Of a stretch of DNA of 64,000 nt, positions 34,169 to 42,938 are shown one piece after another (the stretch's first letter is position 1; each line of letters begins with the position of its first letter). Location: NCBI GenBank assembly GCA_037137555.1, contig JBAXKA010000002.1, forward strand, positions 1 to 64,000, given 5' to 3'. This DNA comes from UBA9630 sp037137555 (lineage in GTDB: Bacteria > Patescibacteriota > Minisyncoccia > Moranbacterales > UBA2206). The notes beneath the pieces were generated by a model. That model was not told the DNA's origin, ran no database searches, and saw only the letters and a program-made list of their open reading frames with translations. Made by a program: the position numbers and the translations under genes.

Positions 34169-35315
34169 GCTAGAGAATTTAATTTATTTAACTATTTTTG
34201 CTTTGCCGACTTATCTTTTGCGGTTTAATTTAGGTGGTTTGCCTGTGAATATGTTAGATTGTTTGCTTTTTATGTCTGTTCTTCTCGGGCTAGTTATTTA
34301 TCGCAAAAAAATACAAGCTAAGTTGTTTTTTGAAAAAAATAAATTAATCTTTTTTTCTGTCAGCTTAATTTTTCTGGGCTTAATACTTTCGGTTTTAATT
34401 AATAAGAATTATGCTTTAAGTCTGGGAATAATCAAGAGCTGGTTTGTTTTGCCAGTTTTGTTTGCTTTAATTGTGCGTTGTTTGCCGGGAGAAGCTAAAT
34501 TTAAAAATATTTTTTGGGCATATTATTTAAGTGCTTTTTTTGTGGCATCAATTTCGCTTGTCTATTATTTTTCAGGCTTTATAACTTATGATCTGCGACT
34601 GCAAGGGTTTTATAATTCTCCAAATTATTTGGCGATGTATTTGGCACCAGCAATTTTTGTGGGTTATTATTTATTCTCAGAAGTCAAAATAAAAACAAAA
34701 GCTAAGTTATTAAGCTTGTTTTTTAATTTAATTATTCTTTTTGCTTTATATTTAACTTATTCCTATGCTAGTTGGCTAGCAATTTTAATTGCGTTTGGTT
34801 TTGTTTTGTTGCTGGAAAAAAAACTAAACTGGAAAAAAAGCTTGTTTGTCGCCTTCTTTGCGCTGATGTTGTTTTTTTCTCAGCTAGAAAATAATAAATT
34901 TTTTAATCTCATGAATTTCAATGGTCGCTCATCTTTTTCTTCGCGAATAATGATTTGGCAGTCGGCCGAAAAAATAGGGAAAGATAATTGGTTTTTAGGC
35001 ATTGGCATTGGCAATTTTCAAGAAAAATATCTAGCTTATCAAAAATATTTTCCAACTTATTTGGAATGGGACGTGCCTCATCCACATAATTTATATTTGG
35101 CATTTTGGCTTTATGGTGGAGTTTTCGGCTTGGCTGGTTTTCTAGGTTTAATTTATATTTGGTTTTCTGGTATTGTAAAAGCCAAAATAAATCCCAGCCT
35201 AAGATTTATGGTGCTGGGAATTATGTTCTATATTTTATTGCATGGCCTAGTGGACACAACTTATTTTAAAAATGATTTGGCTGTGATTTTTTGGCTTTTA
35301 TTCTCCTTGCTTTAA
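34152..35315 (+). CDS. Second O-antigen ligase/polymerase family protein
   Basis: A 387-aa polytopic protein (ATG 34152, overlapping the previous gene). It has the SRIMIWQSAEKIGKDNWFLGIGIGNFQEKYLAY signature and VPHPHNLYLAFWLYGG, equivalent to the catalytic His region of the WaaL/Wzy family. It ends the glycan cassette and converges on the secretion operon; a hairpin overlaps the two stop codons. Confidence 0.88.
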   Translation: MKKIFKLENLIYLTIFALPTYLLRFNLGGLPVNMLDCLLFMSVLLGLVIYRKKIQAKLFFEKNKLIFFSVSLIFLGLILSVLINKNYALSLGIIKSWFVLPVLFALIVRCLPGEAKFKNIFWAYYLSAFFVASISLVYYFSGFITYDLRLQGFYNSPNYLAMYLAPAIFVGYYLFSEVKIKTKAKLLSLFFNLIILFALYLTYSYASWLAILIAFGFVLLLEKKLNWKKSLFVAFFALMLFFSQLENNKFFNLMNFNGRSSFSSRIMIWQSAEKIGKDNWFLGIGIGNFQEKYLAYQKYFPTYLEWDVPHPHNLYLAFWLYGGVFGLAGFLGLIYIWFSGIVKAKINPSLRFMVLGIMFYILLHGLVDTTYFKNDLAVIFWLLFSLL

Positions 35316-35328
35316 GCTTTTTTAAAGC
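35309..35328. terminator. Weak bidirectional terminator between convergent genes
   Basis: Stem GCTTTAA (35309-35315) and TTAAAGC (35322-35328) overlaps the stop codons of both convergent genes. The T run after it is short, so efficiency is uncertain. Confidence 0.45.
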
Positions 35329-36473
35329 GTTATTTTGTATAGCTTGCCGTCTGTGCGATTAGTAAAAAATAAAAGACTTTCATTGGCGTTAAGAAAAAGT
35401 TTTGTGGCATCATATTTGCTGGTGATTTTATTTAGATCTACAATGCGACTTTTTTCTCCTGTGGTGGTATCTATTTTCCAAAAAGTATCGGCTGTATGAA
35501 ATTTTTCTTGATCATAATCATTAGGCATGATCGCAGAAGCAGGAATTTCTCCTGGCAGAGCACAATAAAGCGCTTTATTATTTGCCAACCAAACACATTT
35601 TGAAACAAGTGTCGGCAAATCAAGATTGTGAAATTCCCCACCATTGGAATTAACAACGGAAAGTTGAATTTTTGTGCCACCTTTGACATCGCTATGACTA
35701 ACCAGCGCTAGACTTCCATCATTGTTCCAGAGATAATTAGCCCCAAAGACGCCTTTTAAAATAATTTTTTCTTCCCCGCCAATTATCGGAGCAGACTTGA
35801 AAGCGGTTTCAGAAAAAGCATCTGGTTTATTCCAAAAAGAAACGAGACTGCTTTTTGGAATTTGAGCGATGGAAATATCCCGAAAAGTAATATCGGCCAG
35901 CTTTATCCAATTAGTTCCATCTGGATCAGAAATATTAAGTGTTGTTTTTTTGCTAGCCGAGTCAGAATATTTATAGAAAATACGATTATTGCTATCTTGC
36001 CAGGCAACTTCATCAACATTATTTTTTAGTGAAAAATTAGTTAGATCAGTGTAATTGTAATAATAAAGACTAGCTAATCCGGCACGGACGAATTTCGTGA
36101 TCACTTTGTTTTTATCCGGCGACCACGAAACAAAAGTAAGTCCAAGCAATTCTTTGTCAGAAAAAGTTCTTTTATTATTGCCATTAAAATCAATTTGATA
36201 AACTCGCCCACTATTTTTAGCATAATATTTTATGGCTTCTGTTCCATTGGCAAGCGTTGGTGCAAGCACAGCCTCATCTGAAAGCGCCACAATCGCTTCA
36301 GTGCTAATTTTTGGCTGAACAGTTGGTAGGATAACTACCGGTGCTTCTTTTTTTGGTGTTAGCGGAATTTCTTCGGCTGGAGATTTAAAGGCTAAATTAT
36401 AAATACCAAAAAATAAAAGAGCAACGCAAAAAAGCGTGAGAGAAATAAAAAAGATTTTTTTATTTAGTGACAT
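35322..36473 (-). CDS. Membrane-anchored protein, possible beta-propeller
   Basis: The 383-aa protein has one N-terminal membrane helix (residues about 7-29), a proline-rich stalk (residues 32-60) and an extracellular domain of repeated blade-like units, for example SWSPDKNKVITKF, LWNNDGSLALVSH and WLANNKALYCALPG. This resembles TolB/WD40-like propellers. No family name is certain. It is the last gene of the leftward secretion operon, so a part outside the membrane in that machine is plausible. Confidence 0.6.
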   Translation of the reverse strand: MSLNKKIFFISLTLFCVALLFFGIYNLAFKSPAEEIPLTPKKEAPVVILPTVQPKISTEAIVALSDEAVLAPTLANGTEAIKYYAKNSGRVYQIDFNGNNKRTFSDKELLGLTFVSWSPDKNKVITKFVRAGLASLYYYNYTDLTNFSLKNNVDEVAWQDSNNRIFYKYSDSASKKTTLNISDPDGTNWIKLADITFRDISIAQIPKSSLVSFWNKPDAFSETAFKSAPIIGGEEKIILKGVFGANYLWNNDGSLALVSHSDVKGGTKIQLSVVNSNGGEFHNLDLPTLVSKCVWLANNKALYCALPGEIPASAIMPNDYDQEKFHTADTFWKIDTTTGEKSRIVDLNKITSKYDATKLFLNANESLLFFTNRTDGKLYKITL

Positions 36474-36482
36474 AAAACAAAA

Positions 36483-37376
36483 TTAATTATTTTGGCATTT
36501 TGTGGTGCTGACATGAATATGATTATATGATACTGCTTCATCTTTCCAATATCCAGCCCCAGAATTTTTAGCGGCGGTAATGATGTTGTCAGCGGTCAGT
36601 CCTGTTGCAGTAGAAACATCAATTGCTTCAGATTTTCCACCAACAGTCCCACCATAATGGCAAGAACTTTTTTTATGATGACAACACTCCGTGCTTGAAT
36701 CATTAGTGCATTGTTTCCAAGTTGGGTTGTTTCTGTAACAGTCTACCCCACCACCATTATTATCAGAAACTGAATTGATCATCATTTTATCTCCAAGTAG
36801 ATTCTTCATTTTTAACATTAATTCTTGCAATTCAGGAGAGGCATCGTTGCATTGAGCCTTAATGCTAGTTGTTTGAAATTTGAAATCTTCACACTTGAAA
36901 GTTGTTGTTGTTGGCGTTGTTGTGGTTGGTAATACTCCAGTGGAAGAGCTTGTTGTGGTGCAAGAGAAAGTATGCCAATCTGTTTTTTCAATGCCAAGAT
37001 CTGTTTTTGCTGAAAATAATGTGATAATAATTGTGTTAACAATAAGCCAAGCACCCAACATTAAAGCGAAGCCAATCAAAACAGCCCCAACAATGTCTTT
37101 GGCTTGTTTGGTGAGTGTTGGGTTACCGGAAGAAACAATATAAATTATACCTGCAATGGAGATTGCAGTAATAGAAAGAGGAATTAATAAAGTATTCATT
37201 GCCCAATCGAGGATGCTCTGAATACCAACAATTAAATGACAAAGTGTGCAGGGATCGGTAGTAGTAATTCCACAAGAAACAATACCAGCACTTGCAATTC
37301 TTGGCAGAGCAAAGAGAAAAATAAAAATACTAAAAAATAAAAAGACAAATTTATTGAGGCTAATTTTTTTAAACAT
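36483..37376 (-). CDS. VirB2-like pilin domain fused to an M15-type peptidase
   Basis: From ATG 37376 (the frame extends to 37430 but would overlap the upstream gene) the 297-aa protein has a signal helix, then two close hydrophobic helices (LDWAMNTLLIPLSITAISIAG and DIVGAVLIGFALMLGAW) as in VirB2/TrbC pilins, a Thr-rich linker, and a C-terminal domain with SCHYGG, then EAIDVS, then YNHIHVS. That H/D/H-x-H spacing matches the zinc site of M15 D-Ala-D-Ala peptidases. I infer a wall-hydrolysing pilin-like subunit of the secretion machine. Confidence 0.72.
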   Translation of the reverse strand: MFKKISLNKFVFLFFSIFIFLFALPRIASAGIVSCGITTTDPCTLCHLIVGIQSILDWAMNTLLIPLSITAISIAGIIYIVSSGNPTLTKQAKDIVGAVLIGFALMLGAWLIVNTIIITLFSAKTDLGIEKTDWHTFSCTTTSSSTGVLPTTTTPTTTTFKCEDFKFQTTSIKAQCNDASPELQELMLKMKNLLGDKMMINSVSDNNGGGVDCYRNNPTWKQCTNDSSTECCHHKKSSCHYGGTVGGKSEAIDVSTATGLTADNIITAAKNSGAGYWKDEAVSYNHIHVSTTKCQNN

Positions 37377-37399
37377 AATATTTTTTTTAGGTTTTTTAA

Positions 37400-37840
37400 C
37401 TATTTTGGAAAAGTTTTTCCGTTGGGACAAAAACTGAGACGATAATTTATTCCGGAGGCATTTTCATTCACATCAAATGGCACACCCAGAGAAACTTTTA
37501 ATTTACAGGCATCTGCTTGGCTTATATTTAAGGTGGTTAATAAATCTTTTTCTGCCATGTCTCTGGCTAATTGAATATCAGTATTAAGTATAGCAATAAT
37601 AAATCCCTGATCTTGCGGATAGTAATCAATGGAGTAATTAGCATTTTCTTTAAAATTGACACCACTCAATGAAAGCGGTTTTTTATTTGGAAGCGTGGCG
37701 GGATTGATAATAGAAACTTTTCCTGTTGGTGTTTTGATGGTTAGCTGGTTGCTATTTTTTGAAAAAATAAAATAAAAAATTAAAATTAATAATAATCCGC
37801 CAAACGAGATAAACAAAATTTTAGCTGTTTTTGTGTGCAT
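37400..37840 (-). CDS. Single-pass membrane protein of unknown function
   Basis: The 146-aa protein has one N-terminal membrane helix (residues about 7-27) and an external domain with two cysteines (ACKLKV and SFCPNG) that could form a disulphide. The segment DYYPQDQGFIIAILNTDIQLARDMAEKDLL is likely an alpha-beta fold. No family recognised. It lies between the two pilin-hydrolase fusion genes in the secretion operon, so an accessory role there is likely. Confidence 0.6.
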   Translation of the reverse strand: MHTKTAKILFISFGGLLLILIFYFIFSKNSNQLTIKTPTGKVSIINPATLPNKKPLSLSGVNFKENANYSIDYYPQDQGFIIAILNTDIQLARDMAEKDLLTTLNISQADACKLKVSLGVPFDVNENASGINYRLSFCPNGKTFPK

Positions 37841-37863
37841 ATTGTTTTTTTAAAAAAAAATGA

Positions 37864-38754
37864 TTATTTGGGAAATCCGCACTTACTATTTGCTCCCCAT
37901 GGCCCCCATTTTGCTCCATTATTAGAAAGCTTACAGGCTGTTTGAATATTGCAAGCAGCGGTTGTGGCAGCGGTTACGCAACTTGCATAATTTGATTTTT
38001 GAGTACAATTATGATTAGCATTCTTACCGCCAGTATACATTGGTGCTGCGGCAGAAGTGGCACAGGTTGTTGTTGGACAGGAACTGCCACTAAGATTATG
38101 AGCAGAAAGATTTATTTGAAATAAACCAAGAGAAACAGGAAAATTATCAGGTTGACATTTGTCTCCACTTTGCTTGCTTTCTTTTCCAGAGCTTTCTCCC
38201 ATACAAATCGCCGAAGCCATTGCAGCATTGTCACCAAAGCAAGTTTTTCTAAGATTTTCAATAGAGCATGGTCCGGAAGCGGCTGGTTCGCATTTTCCTG
38301 TTCCGCTAGTGCTGCCACTGCCACTCCCGCTCCCACTACTTCCACCGGTGCTTCCACCACTACTGCTTTGTGGCAACGAAATACCTACAATATTAACCAA
38401 TTCAGGATTGATAGTATAAAGAAGCACATACGAAGTGAGTGCAAGGATTAAGCCAGCAATAGCATCAAAAATAATTCCTTTAGCTTTTCCTGTGGCACTG
38501 GTATTTCCGGCACTGGTAATATACATAAAAGCACCAACAGAAATCATCAACATCGCCGAGATGCCAACTGTCCACAAACCAAATTTATAAATTGTTAAAA
38601 TATATAACTCATAGGAATCCGGCCGACCAAATCCAGGAATTTCTTCCATTGGGGAATACTTATAAGCATCCACTGCTAATACTAAAAGAGGACTAAAAAG
38701 CAACACAAAGAAAAGTGCGATGGTTGCGATTTTTTGTTTTAGTTTAAAATTCAT
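37864..38754 (-). CDS. VirB2-like pilin domain fused to a lysozyme-like (VirB1-type) domain
   Basis: The 296-aa protein has a signal helix, then two hydrophobic helices separated by an ITSAGNTSATGKAKG loop (the TrbC/VirB2 layout), a Ser-Gly linker (residues about 132-152) and a C-terminal domain with AICMGESSGKES (catalytic Glu candidate near 185), PVSLGLFQINLSAHN and WGPWGANSKCG. That combination is typical of lytic transglycosylase/lysozyme folds such as VirB1. In known systems VirB1 and VirB2 are separate. It would open the wall where the channel or pilus passes. Confidence 0.75.
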   Translation of the reverse strand: MNFKLKQKIATIALFFVLLFSPLLVLAVDAYKYSPMEEIPGFGRPDSYELYILTIYKFGLWTVGISAMLMISVGAFMYITSAGNTSATGKAKGIIFDAIAGLILALTSYVLLYTINPELVNIVGISLPQSSSGGSTGGSSGSGSGSGSTSGTGKCEPAASGPCSIENLRKTCFGDNAAMASAICMGESSGKESKQSGDKCQPDNFPVSLGLFQINLSAHNLSGSSCPTTTCATSAAAPMYTGGKNANHNCTQKSNYASCVTAATTAACNIQTACKLSNNGAKWGPWGANSKCGFPK

Positions 38755-41713
38755 TGGTGTTTGTTTTGGGTAAAATAAAAAAAATAATTTTTATGGCAAG
38801 AATAATGGCGAAGCCGGAAAGAACAATGCGGAAAAGAAAAGCGATATAGTTGGGAATGCCGGAAGAAACAGTGGCAAAAATTTTCTTGGAAGAAGTTTCT
38901 TTTTGAGCTAGTGGAGCAATATCCGTCATTTCAATTTCAATATTGTGTGTCAGCTTCTTCTCATAGAATTCATTATAACTGATATTCCAATATTTGTTAA
39001 GTTGTTTTCTTATGGGATTTTCTGCTTTATAGATAGTGGCAAAAGAAATAAGATATTTTTCGCCACTTTCTTTGGGCGGAAGGGTTAATTTTCCATAATT
39101 TTGTGTGTCGATTTTATAGCCATAAGTTGTGGCATTGTCGGCATTAATGATTACGCCGTCAATATTCCATTGATAGGGACAAGTAGATAGCCCATCTTCC
39201 TTGTCGGCATCACCATCATTATTATCACCATTAGTAAATTCTTTTTTTGCCGCTGTTCCTGAAAAATCTGGAGTTAGAACGATATCATAGCCCACTAAGG
39301 CTTGAAATTTTATTTCACTGCGATCTTCATAGTATTTGTTATCAAAATCCTGGTAGTCGCCTAGTTTAATGCCCCTGCAAGTTTGATTGCCGGAAGCATC
39401 TTTATTGTCAGTGTCCGTGGCTTTTGTGCTATCATATTTTGGCACAATTTTTACTTCAGGAACGGTAATCTGAAAAACTTTTGTTAATTCAATTCTTTTG
39501 CCGGTTTCTTTATTGAGTGCGGACAACCCGATCGTATATTTGTCGCCGATACCTTTGAGAATTGGAAAATAAGTGCGGTTTGTGGATTTTCCAATGTTGT
39601 CAGTAGTAGTAGTGCCATCATCAATGCATTTTTCGAATTGTTGATCTGGGCAAACTTGAGTAGCGCCATCGAGCGTCCAAAGAAACTCAGTGTATTTTTC
39701 TGTGCCAGTATTATCAAAAACTACTCCAATCATTTCATCTTTTGCGACTTCGCAAACAGCTGCTTGTGGAAATGTTAAAGTAATTTTTCCGTCAGCGTCT
39801 TTCGTTGGAAGTGTAGTGAGGCATCTTTCTCCCGCTAGTTCGCCATCGTAGGTGCTTTCGGCTGATGGTTTTGGTGCTAGGTAAATAATTTCTGGTTCAT
39901 TCGGATCTTTCGTTTTATATACTGCTGTGGCTGTATAAACCCTGAGTGTTTCCGTGGAAGAAGATATTGACAGTGTTACATCGGCATGTCCTTCTCGTTC
40001 ACCACCTTCCGAAAGTGTTTCCTTGGCGGTTACTTTTATTTTAAGATATTTTGGCAGTTTGTCTGTAGTTGTGATATCTTCAAAATCATCATCCTTAAAA
40101 TTAAGATTAAATTTAAGCGTAGTTACGCCTAGTCCGGACATTTGCGTGGCGCTAATATCTTTTGGTATTTCTTTAAGTGCTATCCAATTGTCTGGATCAG
40201 CTGGATCTTCGCCAGCAAAAATTTCCCAAGTATAATTAAGGGCATTTTCATTGGTGGGATTAGTTGTCGACGAGGTGAAAGTTACTTCATCACCGTTTTT
40301 GCTGTCGCTTGTATCATTGATGGGATTTTCTGGCAAATATTTCAGTGAGACATCTAGTTTTTCAGTTGTGCCACCACCTTCGGAAGGAGAAACAAGATTG
40401 CTTTCAAGGCAAGCATTTAAATCATTATCATCCATGCCTGTTGATCTGATTGTTATATTAGTATCGGAGCCTGTGCAGGTATATGTGGCACCGTCTTCAT
40501 TTATTGTTCCGCCCTGAGTATATGTGCTTGTTGGGCAGGTTGAAGTATAATTGAATAAATCTGGTGGAATGATGGTGGTTATGAGCGTGGCCGGGTTAGT
40601 GTAGGACACAACGGTTTTAGTGATGGTCATTGTTCGGAGCATAATATTGTCATTGATTTTTGTGTCAGGAAGGGTTTTTTGCGTGGTAGTAGTTGTAACA
40701 GTGGAAGTATAGTTTGTTTCTGAGTGTTGGGTTGGTGGTGTTCCGTCTGTGTGCGTGTTTAGAAAAACTTGTGTTGTTGGACCAATTATTTTTGGATAAC
40801 CAGTAGAAGGATCCATGTCCTTTGGTTCGCAAGTATTTTTGCTAAATGCCCACATTGTTCTGTATGATGAATCTGGCTCTTGGGTTGGTTGAATGGCGGC
40901 ACCTTCCACAACAACACCAACTTGATCTCCAGCCGTAAAAGGAAAAGTGATTGTGTTTGCACCGAGTCCGGCAACATTAGCTTCGTCAGTATTTCCAGTG
41001 CTGGCAGTATCTTTGTTATTGGGATTAGTATGCCAAAACTGTTCTTCACTAAGACTAAATTTACCATTCGATCCGCCAGTTGTATCTCCGGGTGCATTAG
41101 GAAAAAGATGCTTGCACTCTTTTAGTTCATAGTCATCACCAGTTTTAACATTGTGCACAAAACAGTGCTCTGGTTTTCCTCGTTGATCATCACCACCAAA
41201 AACTGCTTTATAACCATCATCATCAGTATCTGCTTTATACACATCTGCTGGCGGTTGCCAAACAAAATCATCATTAGCGAGAATGCGGGCGGCTCTAACT
41301 TTATAATCTTCGATATCAACTTTGCCATTACCATCTGAATCACATTTCGCTTTGTCCTCAGGGCAAGCGGCACCTTTAATATACCAAGTAAAATAAAGAT
41401 TTTCAGTGGTGTTGATGAAATAGGTTGGCATGGCAGTGACGGTGACTTTTTCTCCCGGGACGGGATCAGCAGGATCGAAGGTGAGTGAAACCATTGGAGG
41501 ATTTATTTTTCTCCTCGCAACATTAATGGTTTTCATGGTGTTTTTTAACTCATTTTTATCAACACCCAGATCGCTCATAACTGAATCTGTTACTTCGGTA
41601 GGATTTGCTAGTGAAAAAAGAGCAGCATAGGCAGGTAAGGCTGTAAGTGAGAAAATATTTAAAATAACCAAGCAGGTGATGATTATTTTTTTTAATTTTT
41701 TTTTAATTTTCAT
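38744..41713 (-). CDS. Large exported protein with EF-hand loop and C-terminal anchor
   Basis: The 989-aa protein has a signal peptide (residues 1-32), a long extracellular part with repeated Ig/PKD-like segments (for example MVSLTFDPADPVPGEKVTVTA and DVSLKYLPENPINDTSD), a calcium-binding loop DSDGNGKVDIED near residues 124-135, and a single membrane helix at about 963-985. Several cysteines suggest disulphides. It overlaps its neighbours in the secretion operon. A stalk or surface-adhesin role is a guess from architecture. Confidence 0.6.
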   Translation of the reverse strand: MKIKKKLKKIIITCLVILNIFSLTALPAYAALFSLANPTEVTDSVMSDLGVDKNELKNTMKTINVARRKINPPMVSLTFDPADPVPGEKVTVTAMPTYFINTTENLYFTWYIKGAACPEDKAKCDSDGNGKVDIEDYKVRAARILANDDFVWQPPADVYKADTDDDGYKAVFGGDDQRGKPEHCFVHNVKTGDDYELKECKHLFPNAPGDTTGGSNGKFSLSEEQFWHTNPNNKDTASTGNTDEANVAGLGANTITFPFTAGDQVGVVVEGAAIQPTQEPDSSYRTMWAFSKNTCEPKDMDPSTGYPKIIGPTTQVFLNTHTDGTPPTQHSETNYTSTVTTTTTQKTLPDTKINDNIMLRTMTITKTVVSYTNPATLITTIIPPDLFNYTSTCPTSTYTQGGTINEDGATYTCTGSDTNITIRSTGMDDNDLNACLESNLVSPSEGGGTTEKLDVSLKYLPENPINDTSDSKNGDEVTFTSSTTNPTNENALNYTWEIFAGEDPADPDNWIALKEIPKDISATQMSGLGVTTLKFNLNFKDDDFEDITTTDKLPKYLKIKVTAKETLSEGGEREGHADVTLSISSSTETLRVYTATAVYKTKDPNEPEIIYLAPKPSAESTYDGELAGERCLTTLPTKDADGKITLTFPQAAVCEVAKDEMIGVVFDNTGTEKYTEFLWTLDGATQVCPDQQFEKCIDDGTTTTDNIGKSTNRTYFPILKGIGDKYTIGLSALNKETGKRIELTKVFQITVPEVKIVPKYDSTKATDTDNKDASGNQTCRGIKLGDYQDFDNKYYEDRSEIKFQALVGYDIVLTPDFSGTAAKKEFTNGDNNDGDADKEDGLSTCPYQWNIDGVIINADNATTYGYKIDTQNYGKLTLPPKESGEKYLISFATIYKAENPIRKQLNKYWNISYNEFYEKKLTHNIEIEMTDIAPLAQKETSSKKIFATVSSGIPNYIAFLFRIVLSGFAIILAIKIIFFILPKTNTNEF

Positions 41714-42381
41714 CGCGTAAGATAAATAATATAACTATCCAAAATTATTATAGCAAAAATACTCATAAAATACGAATAGAAAAATGATTTTGTTTTGTAG
41801 GCGAGAAATCCGGCTGTGACGGAAAGCAAAATGAAGGGAGCGGATTGCCAAGAAAAAGCATTTGTGAGAAAAAGTGTAGCAAGAAATAAGCTTGTTTGAG
41901 CGGAAATTGCCAAAGAAGCTATTTTTTTTTGAAAAAGTGAAAGAATAAAACCTTGAAAAAAATAACTAAAAATAAAAATACTTAAATTGACAATAAATAA
42001 TTCATAAACTAAAAATAACCAGAAATTGTTTTTGATATAATTTGGCAAAACATAAACAGTATTGAAATCTGTATAATTAAGCATTAAATAAAAAAGCAAA
42101 AGAGTGAAGAAAAAAGTGCCTATTCCCCAGATCAAGCCAATTGATTTATTTTTTAGATTCCAGCCAAAATCAGCCAGCTTTTTTTGGAGAATGATTTTTG
42201 TGTAAGCCACTGGCAGAAGAATAAGAAAAAATAAATTAGCCGTTATTTTTTGGGCGGAATTTTGGGTGGGAAAAACAAGACTAAAAAAAAGGCAAAGGGC
42301 AATCACGCCAAGACTAACCAAAAATTCTCGGTCAAGCCAAGAAAGTTTTTGTTTTTTTTGTGGGTAGATTGGTTGATACAT
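41710..42381 (-). CDS. Polytopic membrane protein, degenerate CPBP-like
   Basis: The 223-aa protein has about seven membrane helices. Size and helix pattern recall CPBP (CAAX-like) intramembrane proteases, but the glutamate pair and the two histidine motifs are not found (only YELFIVNLSIFIFSYFFQGF occupies the first site), so it is probably not an active protease. Its stop overlaps the start of the 989-aa protein (ATGA), placing it firmly in the secretion operon. Confidence 0.5.
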   Translation of the reverse strand: MYQPIYPQKKQKLSWLDREFLVSLGVIALCLFFSLVFPTQNSAQKITANLFFLILLPVAYTKIILQKKLADFGWNLKNKSIGLIWGIGTFFFTLLLFYLMLNYTDFNTVYVLPNYIKNNFWLFLVYELFIVNLSIFIFSYFFQGFILSLFQKKIASLAISAQTSLFLATLFLTNAFSWQSAPFILLSVTAGFLAYKTKSFFYSYFMSIFAIIILDSYIIYLTR

Positions 42382-42390
42382 GTGGTTTTT

Positions 42391-42927
42391 TTAATTTTCT
42401 TCTTCTTGCTCCTCGGCTTGTTCTGATTGGGTTTCTTTTCTTTCTTGTAAAATAAAAACATAAATCAAAAAAGTTGTAACGGTTTCCAGTGGCAAGAAAT
42501 TCAAAATAGGAATCATCTCAAGCAGGTTGCCAAGAAAAAGGGTGATGAGTTTTTTTTTCCCAAAAAATTTTTTCACTCCCGAAACGAGCATTGCCATAAT
42601 GGTCATAATGAATAGAAAAGGCGTCAAGAGTGTTCCAATAAAACCAGCATCAAAAATATCTTTAAGTCCGGACAATATAATAGTCAACAGAAAAAATATA
42701 TCGATAACTTGAATAAAGCTGATCAGAGAGACTGCTGACGAAACATCTTTAGCTATTTTTTTGGCATTTTTGGCCATTGACTTCAAACTTTTTTTGGGTT
42801 TATTGTCTTCATCAGCGGTTTTGTTCTGATCTTGTTTCTCTGCGTCTTTTTGTTCTGGTTGTTCGGCTTGTGGCGTAGATCGTTCTTGTTCTAGATTTTT
42901 TTTATGGTCGTCTTCTTCTTGAGACAT
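42391..42927 (-). CDS. Membrane protein with acidic disordered N-terminus
   Basis: The 178-aa protein has a disordered, very charged N-terminus (residues 1-45, E/Q/D/K-rich), a lysine patch, then three or four hydrophobic segments (about 68-92, 98-118, 128-160) and an acidic tail. No family recognised. It follows the VirB4 ATPase gene by 11 bases in the operon. It could be a small inner-membrane subunit of the transporter; that is inferred from place only. Confidence 0.5.
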   Translation of the reverse strand: MSQEEDDHKKNLEQERSTPQAEQPEQKDAEKQDQNKTADEDNKPKKSLKSMAKNAKKIAKDVSSAVSLISFIQVIDIFFLLTIILSGLKDIFDAGFIGTLLTPFLFIMTIMAMLVSGVKKFFGKKKLITLFLGNLLEMIPILNFLPLETVTTFLIYVFILQERKETQSEQAEEQEEEN

Positions 42928-42938
42928 AAGGTTTAATT

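Noticed and set aside
41710..42381. Active CPBP protease
   Set aside because: The essential glutamates and histidines are missing.
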